Of a stretch of 37,539 nucleotides of DNA, positions 10,235 through 19,559 are shown one piece after another. The notes beneath the pieces are model-generated. The model saw only the letters and a list, made by a program, of their open reading frames with translations, was not told the DNA's origin and searched no databases. A program made the position numbers and the translations under genes. The first letter of the stretch is position 1; each line of letters opens with the position of its first letter. Source of the stretch: Euryarchaeota archaeon TMED192 (lineage in GTDB: Archaea > Thermoplasmatota > Poseidoniia > Poseidoniales > Thalassarchaeaceae); assembly GCA_002170775.2 (NCBI GenBank), contig NHIP02000014.1, forward strand, positions 128,579-166,117, written 5' to 3'.

Positions 10235-10303
10235 CCGATATCCACTCATAGCCCAATTCGTCATCACAATACCTCAATTGTTTCATAGCCAACCCCTCTC
10301 CCA

Positions 10304-10597
10304 ATGAACACCATGACGGGCTTAGACCGCCAGACAATCCTCGATTCTGTAGGTCCAGTTCAGGCCATCTTGGATGCCCATGATGGGGTGGTTAACGTCA
10401 TGGATACATCCGGAGGGATCATTACCATCTCCTTGGAGGGGGGATGCACCGGTTGCAGCTCCACACCAATGACTGCCATGCAAATATACTACTCTCTGAT
10501 GAAACTCGATCAAGTCAACGACGTGATCTTTGTAAATGGCGAACTTCCTGCTTACATGAGGTCATTCATTAATGAAAAACTTGGCATCGAATCATGA
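10304..10597 (+). CDS. NifU C-terminal-domain-like Fe-S scaffold protein
   Basis: HDGVVNVMDTSGGIITISLEGGCTGCSSTPMT: NifU-like CxxC domain. Confidence 0.85.
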   Translation: MNTMTGLDRQTILDSVGPVQAILDAHDGVVNVMDTSGGIITISLEGGCTGCSSTPMTAMQIYYSLMKLDQVNDVIFVNGELPAYMRSFINEKLGIES

Positions 10598-10608
10598 TGA
10601 AGAACTAC

Positions 10609-11001
10609 TCAATCGTCAGTTTTCTCTGCTCGAAGGCGACGAATTTGATGAGGGTTAACTTCTCCCTGTACTTCCTTCCCCTTCAGATTGAGGTTGGAAG
10701 CAGCGGCAAGAACCAGGGAGAAGACTGCCATCGGCCTCGCCGCGTTACGGGAACCCCACAAATCCCCTCCAAGGTAGTGCAGTGAGAATAGGAGGATACT
10801 TGCCAATATGCAGAATGACATTATGGTACGCTGGCCCACGATTTCTGCTTTCTCAGAACGTGCGATAGTGCCGATACTCATCCACAAGATGACAGAGATT
10901 CCACATAAGCTCACCGACAGAGTCTCAAGAGTGTCAACCAGACCCATACTTACGCCTGAAGCGACATGTGTGTGAAACTTTCTGGGAGGAGTGCAATCCA
11001 C
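10609..11001 (-). CDS. small multi-TM membrane protein of unknown function
   Basis: About three hydrophobic segments. Start uncertain (an internal Met, MGLVDTLETLSVSL, is plausible). Confidence 0.5.
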   Translation of the reverse strand: MDCTPPRKFHTHVASGVSMGLVDTLETLSVSLCGISVILWMSIGTIARSEKAEIVGQRTIMSFCILASILLFSLHYLGGDLWGSRNAARPMAVFSLVLAAASNLNLKGKEVQGEVNPHQIRRLRAEKTDD

Positions 11002-11033
11002 ACAACGATAGACGACCTCCCTAACAGGAGCCC

Positions 11034-12965
11034 ATGGCGCGTGTCAGGGGGTGGGGTTTACCGACTACTCGTCGAGAAGGCCCCCCGTACTTCACAAAAA
11101 GTCAAATTGTGAAAGTTTTCGATCAGGTGGCAATTCTCCTGGAACTCGACGGAGCAAATCCATTCAGAGTAAGAGCATATCAGAATGCAAGCAGAGCCCT
11201 TGGGCAGATGAATCGTCATTTGGTAGATGTCATCGAATCAAATGCCTTGACCGACATCAAAGGAATAGGGAAAGGACTCTCATCTCTAATTGTGGATATT
11301 GTTATGACTGGTGAATGGGGGGACCTACAATCCCTCTACGATAGAGTCCCGCCGGGCTTAGTTGAGATGGTAGGAATCCCGGGATTAGGGCCAAAGAGAG
11401 CCAGGACATTGTCCAAAGAACTAGACGTCTCATCAATAGATTCTCTAAAATCTGCATGCGAGAAAAATCTGGTCGCCTCTTTGCAAGGTTTCGGAGAGAA
11501 AAGCCAACAGAGATACCTGGAGGGAATCGAACTTTTTCGAAGAAATAAAGGCAGGACTAGATTAGATGTGGGGTTAAGATTCGGACTGGCCCTAGAAAAC
11601 AGAATTTCCAATATCCCCGGAGTTGAGAAGGCGCAACTCGCGGGAAGCGCCAGACGCAGGAGGGAGACTATCGGAGACCTAGATGTAGTAGTGGCAACAC
11701 GTCCTGAGAATCGTTCTTCAGTAATCCAATCGATTCTAAACTTACCAGGAATTGCAGATATCAAAGGCCATGGCGAGTCAAAGATCAGCCTCATCCTTGA
11801 GCAGAGTGTTTTGGATTCTTCATTCCCAACTGGCAGTATCGACGACGCCCTCAATGAGGCCATTCTTGATCGCTCTGAAGATGCAACCATAGACGCTCAA
11901 GTAAGAATTGTGTCGTCCGAGACATTCCCATTCACATTGGCATACTTTACCGGCTCAAAAGAGCATAATATACGCATGAGGCAGATTGCAATAGATAACG
12001 GGTTAAGACTCAATGAATTCGGACTTATTCCTGAGCAACTCGCTGTTGGCTTGAAGGGTATAGATGCGGCCACACACACGCTCTCATGTGAAAATGAAGC
12101 AGACATATATTCCATGCTCGGGCTTCAATGGGTAACTCCCGAACTCAGGGAAGATATGGGTGAGATCGAGGCAGCTTCGGTGAATGGTATCCCCGACCTA
12201 ATAGAATCGGATATGATCAGAGGCGCGCTACATAATCACACAGTTGCTTCTGACGGCTCTTGCACTCTCGAGGAAATGGCTTCAGCAGCGATGAATCTGG
12301 GTTGGGAGTATCTTGGAATCGCAGAACACTCCCCTGCATTGAATATCGGAGGTCGAAGTATAGGCGTAGACCCTGTTGAGGTTTCCATTCAGAGTGATCT
12401 GATCCGTGCATTAAATGAGAAATGGACGGATGAGAATGAAAAATTCAGGATGTTCCACGGCACGGAATGCGACATACTCCCCGATGGAAAGTTGGACTAC
12501 ACTCCAGATGTTAGAAATCAATTCCATCACGTGATAGGTTCAGTACACGCCATCGGCTCGTGGAGGTCAAGGGATGAACAGGACAACACTGATGCAGTAA
12601 TCAAAGCAGTTGAAGATCCAACGTTCACCATACTAGGCCACCCAACGGGCCGTATTCTTCAAGCAAGAGACGGATTTCCAATCGATATGATCCAGATCAT
12701 CGAAAGGATGGGCGAGATTAACTCAAACGGCACGCTCAAGGCAATAGAAATCAACGCATCGCCATTCCGTCTCGACCTTGATTGGAAGCTTTGTAAGGTA
12801 GCTAAAGAGAATGGGGTGCCTATTGTAATCAACCCGGATGCACATAGTACAGAGGGCCTCTCTGATATCTCATATGGCGTGGACATAGCGCGCAAGGGAT
12901 GGCTCCGCGCAGAAGACGTCCTCAATACCAGGTCAGGAGATGAATTGGATGAGATCCTTGGATAA
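11034..12965 (+). CDS. polX: DNA polymerase X family protein with C-terminal PHP domain
   Basis: N-terminal LLELDGANPFRVRAYQNASRAL, HhH repeats, GSARRRRETIGDLDVVVA palm, YFTGSKEHNIRMR, PHP motifs LHNHTVASDG, HVIGSVH, LGHPTGR, NPDAHS. Exact start uncertain. Confidence 0.93.
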   Translation: MARVRGWGLPTTRREGPPYFTKSQIVKVFDQVAILLELDGANPFRVRAYQNASRALGQMNRHLVDVIESNALTDIKGIGKGLSSLIVDIVMTGEWGDLQSLYDRVPPGLVEMVGIPGLGPKRARTLSKELDVSSIDSLKSACEKNLVASLQGFGEKSQQRYLEGIELFRRNKGRTRLDVGLRFGLALENRISNIPGVEKAQLAGSARRRRETIGDLDVVVATRPENRSSVIQSILNLPGIADIKGHGESKISLILEQSVLDSSFPTGSIDDALNEAILDRSEDATIDAQVRIVSSETFPFTLAYFTGSKEHNIRMRQIAIDNGLRLNEFGLIPEQLAVGLKGIDAATHTLSCENEADIYSMLGLQWVTPELREDMGEIEAASVNGIPDLIESDMIRGALHNHTVASDGSCTLEEMASAAMNLGWEYLGIAEHSPALNIGGRSIGVDPVEVSIQSDLIRALNEKWTDENEKFRMFHGTECDILPDGKLDYTPDVRNQFHHVIGSVHAIGSWRSRDEQDNTDAVIKAVEDPTFTILGHPTGRILQARDGFPIDMIQIIERMGEINSNGTLKAIEINASPFRLDLDWKLCKVAKENGVPIVINPDAHSTEGLSDISYGVDIARKGWLRAEDVLNTRSGDELDEILG

Positions 12966-13004
12966 TAACGAATCCTCTTATCTCACCTCCCCTGCCCCGA
13001 AACA

Positions 13005-13205
13005 ATGGGATTCGGCCGAGCACTCGTTTTCGCATCCGTTACGGTGCTGCCTGCGTTCGTAGCAGGGCTATCATTGTGGATTCTTTTCGGAGGTAGCGAG
13101 TCCTGGCAAGATTGGCAGTATCTAACCTGCTATGCAGTTCCCGGAGCGCTGATTATGTCTGCATTCATAATGGGGTACAGGGGATCTAGTGAGGTAGAGC
13201 AATGA
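13005..13205 (+). CDS. small two-TM membrane protein
   Basis: Short ORF with two hydrophobic segments. Overlaps the nth start by 4 nt (ATGA), which suggests translational coupling. Confidence 0.5.
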   Translation: MGFGRALVFASVTVLPAFVAGLSLWILFGGSESWQDWQYLTCYAVPGALIMSAFIMGYRGSSEVEQ

Positions 13206-13849
13206 GGCGAATAGAGAAGGCCCAACGAATCAGTGTAATTCTCGAAAACTTGTACCCGAATACCCCTATACCACTCGACCACCAAGACCCATACACGCTA
13301 CTAGTGGCAGTCATGCTTTCCGCACAGACAACTGATAAGAAAGTGAACGAGGTAACCCCCGGGCTTTTCGCACTCGCATCAAAACCCGCCGCAATGGCCT
13401 CTCTGGATGTAGAGGATATACGATCTGCAATTCGGCAAGTAGGATTGGCGCCAACCAAGGCAAAAAACCTCAAGAAAATGGCTGAGATTATCGTCGATAG
13501 AGGTGGTGAAATTGAGCCGAATTGGGACTATCTAGAGACCCTTCCGGGTGTCGGCCATAAAACAGCAAGCGTCGTCATGGCCCAAGCCTTTGGGGTACCC
13601 GCATTCCCTGTTGACACCCACATACACCGCTTGGCTGCTAGATGGGGCCTGTCCAGAGGTACTACGGTCGAACGAACCGAATATGATCTGAAAGCCATTT
13701 TTCCGGAGTCCACATGGAATAAAAGGCACTTGCAAATAATCTTCTTCGGCAGAGATCACTGCCAGGCACGAAGGCACGACCTCTCGGATTGCATGATTTG
13801 TGGCTGGGCCGCTACAAAAAAGAGAATTAGGGAAGAAATGAGGCGTTAA
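13202..13849 (+). CDS. nth: endonuclease III-like HhH-GPD DNA glycosylase/AP lyase
   Basis: LLVAVMLSAQTTDKKVNEVTPGLF, LPGVGHKTASVVMAQAFGVPAFPVDTHIHRLAARWGLS (catalytic Lys and Asp present). Confidence 0.93.
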   Translation: MRRIEKAQRISVILENLYPNTPIPLDHQDPYTLLVAVMLSAQTTDKKVNEVTPGLFALASKPAAMASLDVEDIRSAIRQVGLAPTKAKNLKKMAEIIVDRGGEIEPNWDYLETLPGVGHKTASVVMAQAFGVPAFPVDTHIHRLAARWGLSRGTTVERTEYDLKAIFPESTWNKRHLQIIFFGRDHCQARRHDLSDCMICGWAATKKRIREEMRR

Positions 13850-13850
13850 T

Positions 13851-14141
13851 CTAAGATCTGAATAACACCATTAATCCCAGAATTGAGGCTGTCGCCCCCG
13901 AAGCAAGGATGAACGGCCTGTAATCTTCTAATTTCTCCATGTTGTCCCTTGCGTCATCGCATCTGCCTTCATCCCAATCGGTAATTTGGGCTATCGTTCC
14001 AACAGTCGTATCGCAGTTTTCTTCAATTCCCTCCTCGTAGAGGCCGATTGCGTAACCACTCCCCGCCCAAGCAAGAAGTAATATCCCGCCCAATAAGATT
14101 AGGATGACTGAGAACACCTTGGATAGTTTGCCCATGTCCAT
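13851..14141 (-). CDS. small membrane protein with two TM segments flanking a Cys-containing loop
   Basis: Hydrophobic N- and C-terminal helices. Loop has CDTTVGTIAQITDWDEGRCDD. Confidence 0.5.
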   Translation of the reverse strand: MDMGKLSKVFSVILILLGGILLLAWAGSGYAIGLYEEGIEENCDTTVGTIAQITDWDEGRCDDARDNMEKLEDYRPFILASGATASILGLMVLFRS

Positions 14142-14159
14142 CCCCCCAGTACCAATGAT

Positions 14160-14894
14160 TCAAACGTTCTTGCGACTTTGTCGTAAAGCCTCGGCTGCTA
14201 CGACTGCTAGCGGGGCTTGAAGATTGTATGATGGTACGAAACCCTGCATTGGAATTTTCACTATGGAATCACACTCCTGGAGCAGGTCCGCTGAGATGCC
14301 ATGTCGTTCCCCTCCTATCACAAGCATACATCGCCCCGTCAAATCGACATCCCAAGGTTCCACATCTCCAGAATCTTCAATCCCAATTATGCGATAATTG
14401 TGAGCTCTGGCCAAATCTGATGCTTCACGCCAACCCATCCATTTCACGGGGATGAACCGGTCTGCTTTCATCGACGCTCTAGAAGATGCCTTCCGCCCCT
14501 CGGAATTAAGATCAGCATCTACAAACACAGCAGAGCCTCCACTTACTTCGATTGTTCTGATTGCAAATCCGATATTAACGGGATACTGAGCCCCCGAAAG
14601 TAACCAAATTAATCCTCCAGATGCCATTATCTCGCTAACCTCTGCAGAAGGATCCCTGTGGAGCAGACCAAGCGCTTTCGGGGGTTCTGAGGTAAATGGC
14701 ATATTGGCCATCCTCCTAAGATCATTCTTTGAGCCCTCGATGACCTTCAATTTACGTATTGAGGCTTCTACGAGTAGCCTGTCCAGCGCCTCCGATTGAG
14801 CTTCTCTTAGAACAAGTATACGAGTCACTGGCCGTCCTTCATAAATTGCTTCTAAAATAGCGTCTATCCCTGAAACCTTCAGACTATACGCCAT
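14160..14894 (-). CDS. SpoU/TrmH-family RNA 2'-O-methyltransferase
   Basis: NIGFAIRTIEVSGGSAVFVD, LVIGGERHGIS, VKIPMQGFVPSYNLQAPLAVV: SPOUT motifs. Confidence 0.88.
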   Translation of the reverse strand: MAYSLKVSGIDAILEAIYEGRPVTRILVLREAQSEALDRLLVEASIRKLKVIEGSKNDLRRMANMPFTSEPPKALGLLHRDPSAEVSEIMASGGLIWLLSGAQYPVNIGFAIRTIEVSGGSAVFVDADLNSEGRKASSRASMKADRFIPVKWMGWREASDLARAHNYRIIGIEDSGDVEPWDVDLTGRCMLVIGGERHGISADLLQECDSIVKIPMQGFVPSYNLQAPLAVVAAEALRQSRKNV

Positions 14895-15432
14895 TTTCGT
14901 CGCCCCCGTCCCATTCTATCGGTTGAATTATCTCATTTCTGCGCATAAAGGGAAGGGTCGATGTCGGGTTGTCATAAACTGCCAATCTAGCTTGGGAATA
15001 GGCAACAAGTCGATTATTTTCAATCATTGAGAGTAATTTCTTCATCATCCTCAAGCTTTTTCTGCGGTGAGAAAGACCTGAGAACTTCAGAACAGCCACA
15101 ACTTCCCCTTTCACATGAAGTAATTCAACCCTCGAGTCAGCAGGTTTTGGGAGATCCCCCATCCCATGCTCTGAAGGCATGGTGAATGCCATAACGTAGG
15201 AATCGTCAGATTCCCACATTTGTACTGGTGCAGTCATTGCGATATTCCGAGATTGATCATTGCCTCCGAATATGTATGACGCAATACGCCTAAAGGCTCC
15301 AGTCGAATTGCGGTAATTCATTCCATTGGTGACCACTCTTGCTTGAATCGTATCGAGATATCTCCTTACTTCAAAACCATCGTAAATCTTGATTATTTCG
15401 AATTCAGGCTCCTCAAGATTTTCGGACACCAT
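14884..15432 (-). CDS. SOUL-family heme-binding-like protein
   Basis: EFEIIKIYDGFEVRRYLDTIQARVV, AFRRIASYIFGGNDQSRNIAMTAPVQM, LPFMRRNEIIQPIEW: SOUL family signature. Confidence 0.88.
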   Translation of the reverse strand: MVSENLEEPEFEIIKIYDGFEVRRYLDTIQARVVTNGMNYRNSTGAFRRIASYIFGGNDQSRNIAMTAPVQMWESDDSYVMAFTMPSEHGMGDLPKPADSRVELLHVKGEVVAVLKFSGLSHRRKSLRMMKKLLSMIENNRLVAYSQARLAVYDNPTSTLPFMRRNEIIQPIEWDGGDENGV

Positions 15433-15454
15433 AAAGCAACTCCGGCCATCCAGA

Positions 15455-16240
15455 TTAAGAATTCTTGATATAAATCGGAATCGGATTCATCTTGTGGGAG
15501 TTAGATTCATGCAGTTTCTGATAAATCAATAATACTTCTTTTTGACGAATAGAAAAATCTTCTCGCTGAGTCCGATCAACTTGTGCCATCGCCCATTCAA
15601 GTTCCTCATAGGTTGCGCCGATTTGGTCTTCATCCGTCCTGCCGTCCGCCCACAATCCATCGTTTGGAACCGAATTTTGTATATCTTCAATTATGCCCAT
15701 TTCCTTGGCAAGGGAGTAAACTTCTGATTTCAGCAAATCTGCAATAGGTGAAATATCGACGCCCCCATCTCCATATTTTGTGAAGAATCCCACTCCGAAA
15801 TCTTCCACTTTGTTCCCTGTTCCAACCACCATGCCCTTTCTGGAACCAGCTATGGCGTAAAGTGTGGTCATCCGTAATCTTGCCCTTGTGTTCGCCAATG
15901 ATATCTCTGATATCTCAAGACCATCAAGAGCCCCTCCAACATATGAGTCATAGGATTCGGTTAAATCAACTAGGTGATTGCTCACATTAGCCCACCTTGA
16001 TTCCAGCCAATCTATGTGGCGCTTCGCCAAGTCGTATTGGGACGAGTCTTGATGTATTGGCATATTGACTGCAATTGTTTCTAATCCACTTTTTGCACAC
16101 AGTGTCGAAGTGACAGCGGAGTCGATGCCACCTGAAACGCCCACAACTAAAGCAGATATCCCATTCTCATCAGCGTATTTCTTGATCCACTTCGAGATAT
16201 CTCCGCAGAGCTTCCCCCAATCTTCCACGAACCACCACAA
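15455..16240 (-). CDS. nadE: NAD+ synthetase
   Basis: VVGVSGGIDSAVTSTL PP-loop, GTGNKVEDFGVGFFTKYGDGGVDISPIADLLKSEV. Start codon uncertain (TTG in the ORF track). Confidence 0.92.
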   Translation of the reverse strand: MWWFVEDWGKLCGDISKWIKKYADENGISALVVGVSGGIDSAVTSTLCAKSGLETIAVNMPIHQDSSQYDLAKRHIDWLESRWANVSNHLVDLTESYDSYVGGALDGLEISEISLANTRARLRMTTLYAIAGSRKGMVVGTGNKVEDFGVGFFTKYGDGGVDISPIADLLKSEVYSLAKEMGIIEDIQNSVPNDGLWADGRTDEDQIGATYEELEWAMAQVDRTQREDFSIRQKEVLLIYQKLHESNSHKMNPIPIYIKNS

Positions 16241-16339
16241 TAGATGGCCGCTAATGGACTATTGCACGCGTCCTAGGCATAAGTTAGTGCCCATCTTTTC
16301 GGGGGACATTGAAATCAATAGCCCGGGTCGAGAGGCCCG

Positions 16340-19300
16340 ATGGAGTCTAAGCAGGGAGGCCGCCTTGACCCGGTAGCACTGGAAAATGACCTCATCCGCC
16401 TATGGAATGATGAGGATACATTCCAGTCGTCCATAGAAAACAGAAAAACCTCTGGAAAGCCATTCATATTTCTCGAAGGCCCTCCCACAGCAAATGGCAA
16501 ACCCGGAATTCACCATGTCCTCTCTCGGCTGTACAAAGACATGGTCTGCAGGTGGAAGACGATGGAGGGGCGAGTAGTCGAGAGAAAAGCAGGATGGGAC
16601 ACACACGGCCTGCCCGTCGAAATTGAAGTTCAGAAACGATTGGACTTGATGTCCAATGAGGCAATCGAAGCATACGGGATGGAGGCGTTCAATGAAGCAT
16701 GTAAGGAGAGCGTCTGGACCTATGAGCAGGCATGGCGAGAAATGACTGAGCGAATGGGTTTCTGGGTCGACATGGACGACCCATACGTGACCCTGCACGA
16801 CGATTACATCGAATCAGCGTGGTGGTCACTGAAGCAGATGCACGACAAAGGTCTATTGTTCAGAGGCCACAAAGTATTGCCATACTGCCCTCAGACAGGC
16901 ACTTCATACTCTAGTCATGAGGTGGCTCTTGGATACAAGGAAGTCTCAGAACCTGCTGTCTTCGTCAAGTTCCAACTTGTTGACGATGAGGCGTCCATAC
17001 TAGCTTGGACTACCACGCCGTGGACATTGCCTGGAAATGTCGGCCTAGCCGTCGGCTCGGACGTGGATTACGTACGAGTTAGAATCACAGAAAGCCCGTC
17101 TGGCGCATGGGATGGAAGAGGTGGTGCAGAAGTAGGCGAAGAGATGATCTTGGCAAAGGAATTGATGGGCCATGTGCTTAGACACAAGGTGGAAGTCATA
17201 TCCGAGTTCAAAGGCTCTGATCTTGAAGGGAGGAAATACGCCTCCCCCTTCCCAGGTGCTATCAACGGGAACAACCATCCAGCTGCTTGGACAGTGGTGG
17301 CTGCAGACTTCGTAACAACAACGGATGGAACCGGAATAGTGCATACTGCGGTTATGTACGGGGAAGATGATTACAATCTCGGAATGAAGGTCGGATTTCC
17401 TGCACAGCATACTGTGGACATGAATGGTCGATTCTTTGAAGGAACTCATCCGGAACTCGACGGAAGATATGTCAAAGAATGTGATGACTCTATTATTGAC
17501 CTTCTACAATCATCTGGCAAGCTCTACAGGGAACACCAATATTTGCATGATTATCCTCATTGTTGGAGGACTGACCATCCGCTGTTGTACTATGCAATGG
17601 ATAGCTGGTTCGTCCGTATGACTGCTGTTAGGGACTCAATAATGCAGCACAACGATTCCGTTGAGTGGGCTCCTCCTTCGACAGGAACAGGCAGAATGGG
17701 GGAATGGCTCTCCAATTTGAAAGACTGGGCAATAAGCAGGGAAAGGTATTGGGGAACCCCAATACCTGTTTGGATATGCAGTGAGTGCGGTCACGAGCAT
17801 TGTGTCGGTAGCCGTAGCGAAATGGAAGCTATGCTGTCTGACGAATCTAATATGCCTAAAGAGCTGCATAGGCCATATGTGGACAATGTCAAGCTTATTT
17901 GCCCCTCCGAGGGATGCTCTGGAAAGATGAACCGTGAGCCCTACGTCATGGATTGCTGGTTCGACTCCGGATGTGCTTCATTTGCTCAGTGGCATTACCC
18001 ATTTGAGAATCAGGAAATCTTCGAATCGTCATTTCCAGTGGATTACATTTGTGAGGCAGTAGATCAGACTCGTGGGTGGTTCTATTCGCTATTGGCCGTT
18101 GGAACAACAGTATTCGATAAACCGACTTACAGGAGTTGCCTTTCTCTCGGACATATACTCGATAAGCATGGAAAGAAGATGAGTAAATCAAGAGGGAATG
18201 TAGTTGACCCCTGGGACCACTTCAACTTGGAGGGCGCAGATGCGATTAGGTGGTATATGACCACTCAAAGCTCTCCTTGGCAGCCTACAAACTTCGACCC
18301 CAACGGAGTAAGGGAGTCCTATGCGCGGATGTTCCTGACTCTGTGGAACGTTTACAGATTCCATGCCGATTATGCTGCATTGGACTCATTCGACCGAGTC
18401 AGCGAAGATGATGCCCCGAATATGAGTGATAGGCCGTCAATCGATCGATGGATCCTTTCTCAAGTTAGCAACATGGCTGACAAGGTAGACTCTTTCTTCA
18501 GGGCATGGGATTTCCATAAAGCTGGGAGGGAAATCGAACGCTTCGTTGTTGATGATCTATCGAATTGGTATGTCAGGAGATCAAGAAGAAGACTCTGGGA
18601 CGAAGCCGAGAGCGCTGATAAGGCGGCATGCCACCACACATTGCGAGAAGTGCTGTTGGTTACTTGTAGGATAATGGCCCCAATAGCACCATTCATGCCA
18701 GATAGGATACACAGGGACTTGACTGGCGCGTCAGTCCACCTTGCAGATTGGCCCTGTGGTTCCGAGGCCATGGATAGCACATTGCCGCCTCGAGATACAA
18801 AACTAGAGTCTCGCATGGACCTCGCCAGAAACCTGGCGGAGACTGGTCGTAGAATAAGGGTCGAATCATCTCGCAGACAGAGGCTGCCATGCAAGAAAGG
18901 TTGGATCGTGGGCGATGCGAACCTAGGGGATTTGAAAGACATACTTTCAGAAGAACTCAATGTCGAATCTTTAGAGCATGAAGATGATCTAGAACGATTC
19001 CAAAAGATGGAACTCAAGCCCAATAGGAAAAGCCTAGGCAGGAAATGCACTTCCGACTTACCTGCTGTTCTGAATGAATTCTCGGAAATCGATCCAGATT
19101 CATTCTTGCTAGAAATACAAGCGGGAATAGCATATCTAGCGGGATATCAGATAGAGATGGAGGACGTGGAAGTCAGAAGAGTGGAGAAAGAGGGCTTTGC
19201 GGCGATGACCGTGGAGAGCGGAGGCAAAGATGTAACTCTCGTTCTAGACCTTTCTCTGGACGAGGCATTACTATCCAAAGGGCTTGCGAGAGACATAATT

Positions 19301-19534
19301 CGTCGAGTTCAGGCCAAGAGAAAAGAACTCAATCTAAGGATCGAAGCATCCATATCTCTCGAATTATCGCTTTCCGCGGGATCCCCCGAATTAGCAGAGG
19401 ACGATTGGAATCACATACTCTCCGAAACAAGGTCGATATCAGGACGCAGGTCTGATGACCAATCTCCAATGGAGTCGTCCTTCGAGCTGGATGGATCAAT
19501 GATCGGATTCACAGTATCTCCATCCGAGGATTGA
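16340..19534 (+). CDS. ileS: isoleucyl-tRNA synthetase
   Basis: FLEGPPTANGKPGIHHVLSRLYKDM (HIGH-like), AWTTTPWTLPGN editing domain, DKHGKKMSKSRGN. Confidence 0.96.
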   Translation: MESKQGGRLDPVALENDLIRLWNDEDTFQSSIENRKTSGKPFIFLEGPPTANGKPGIHHVLSRLYKDMVCRWKTMEGRVVERKAGWDTHGLPVEIEVQKRLDLMSNEAIEAYGMEAFNEACKESVWTYEQAWREMTERMGFWVDMDDPYVTLHDDYIESAWWSLKQMHDKGLLFRGHKVLPYCPQTGTSYSSHEVALGYKEVSEPAVFVKFQLVDDEASILAWTTTPWTLPGNVGLAVGSDVDYVRVRITESPSGAWDGRGGAEVGEEMILAKELMGHVLRHKVEVISEFKGSDLEGRKYASPFPGAINGNNHPAAWTVVAADFVTTTDGTGIVHTAVMYGEDDYNLGMKVGFPAQHTVDMNGRFFEGTHPELDGRYVKECDDSIIDLLQSSGKLYREHQYLHDYPHCWRTDHPLLYYAMDSWFVRMTAVRDSIMQHNDSVEWAPPSTGTGRMGEWLSNLKDWAISRERYWGTPIPVWICSECGHEHCVGSRSEMEAMLSDESNMPKELHRPYVDNVKLICPSEGCSGKMNREPYVMDCWFDSGCASFAQWHYPFENQEIFESSFPVDYICEAVDQTRGWFYSLLAVGTTVFDKPTYRSCLSLGHILDKHGKKMSKSRGNVVDPWDHFNLEGADAIRWYMTTQSSPWQPTNFDPNGVRESYARMFLTLWNVYRFHADYAALDSFDRVSEDDAPNMSDRPSIDRWILSQVSNMADKVDSFFRAWDFHKAGREIERFVVDDLSNWYVRRSRRRLWDEAESADKAACHHTLREVLLVTCRIMAPIAPFMPDRIHRDLTGASVHLADWPCGSEAMDSTLPPRDTKLESRMDLARNLAETGRRIRVESSRRQRLPCKKGWIVGDANLGDLKDILSEELNVESLEHEDDLERFQKMELKPNRKSLGRKCTSDLPAVLNEFSEIDPDSFLLEIQAGIAYLAGYQIEMEDVEVRRVEKEGFAAMTVESGGKDVTLVLDLSLDEALLSKGLARDIIRRVQAKRKELNLRIEASISLELSLSAGSPELAEDDWNHILSETRSISGRRSDDQSPMESSFELDGSMIGFTVSPSED

Positions 19535-19559
19535 ATCGCCCCCGCCCCTCCCCCTCAAT

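Noticed and set aside
10188-10303. Possible RNA gene in the hppA/NifU-like spacer
   Set aside because: No cloverleaf or stable long stem apparent by eye; the region is better explained as a divergent promoter.
11336-11890. 184-aa minus ORF
   Set aside because: Antisense to polX, low-complexity Ser/Arg/Pro composition, no domain.
16321-16339. Small inverted repeat CGGG...CCCG upstream of ileS
   Set aside because: Only a 4-bp stem. Insufficient to call a T-box, riboswitch or terminator.
18460-19050. 196-aa minus ORF
   Set aside because: Antisense to ileS, no recognisable motifs.
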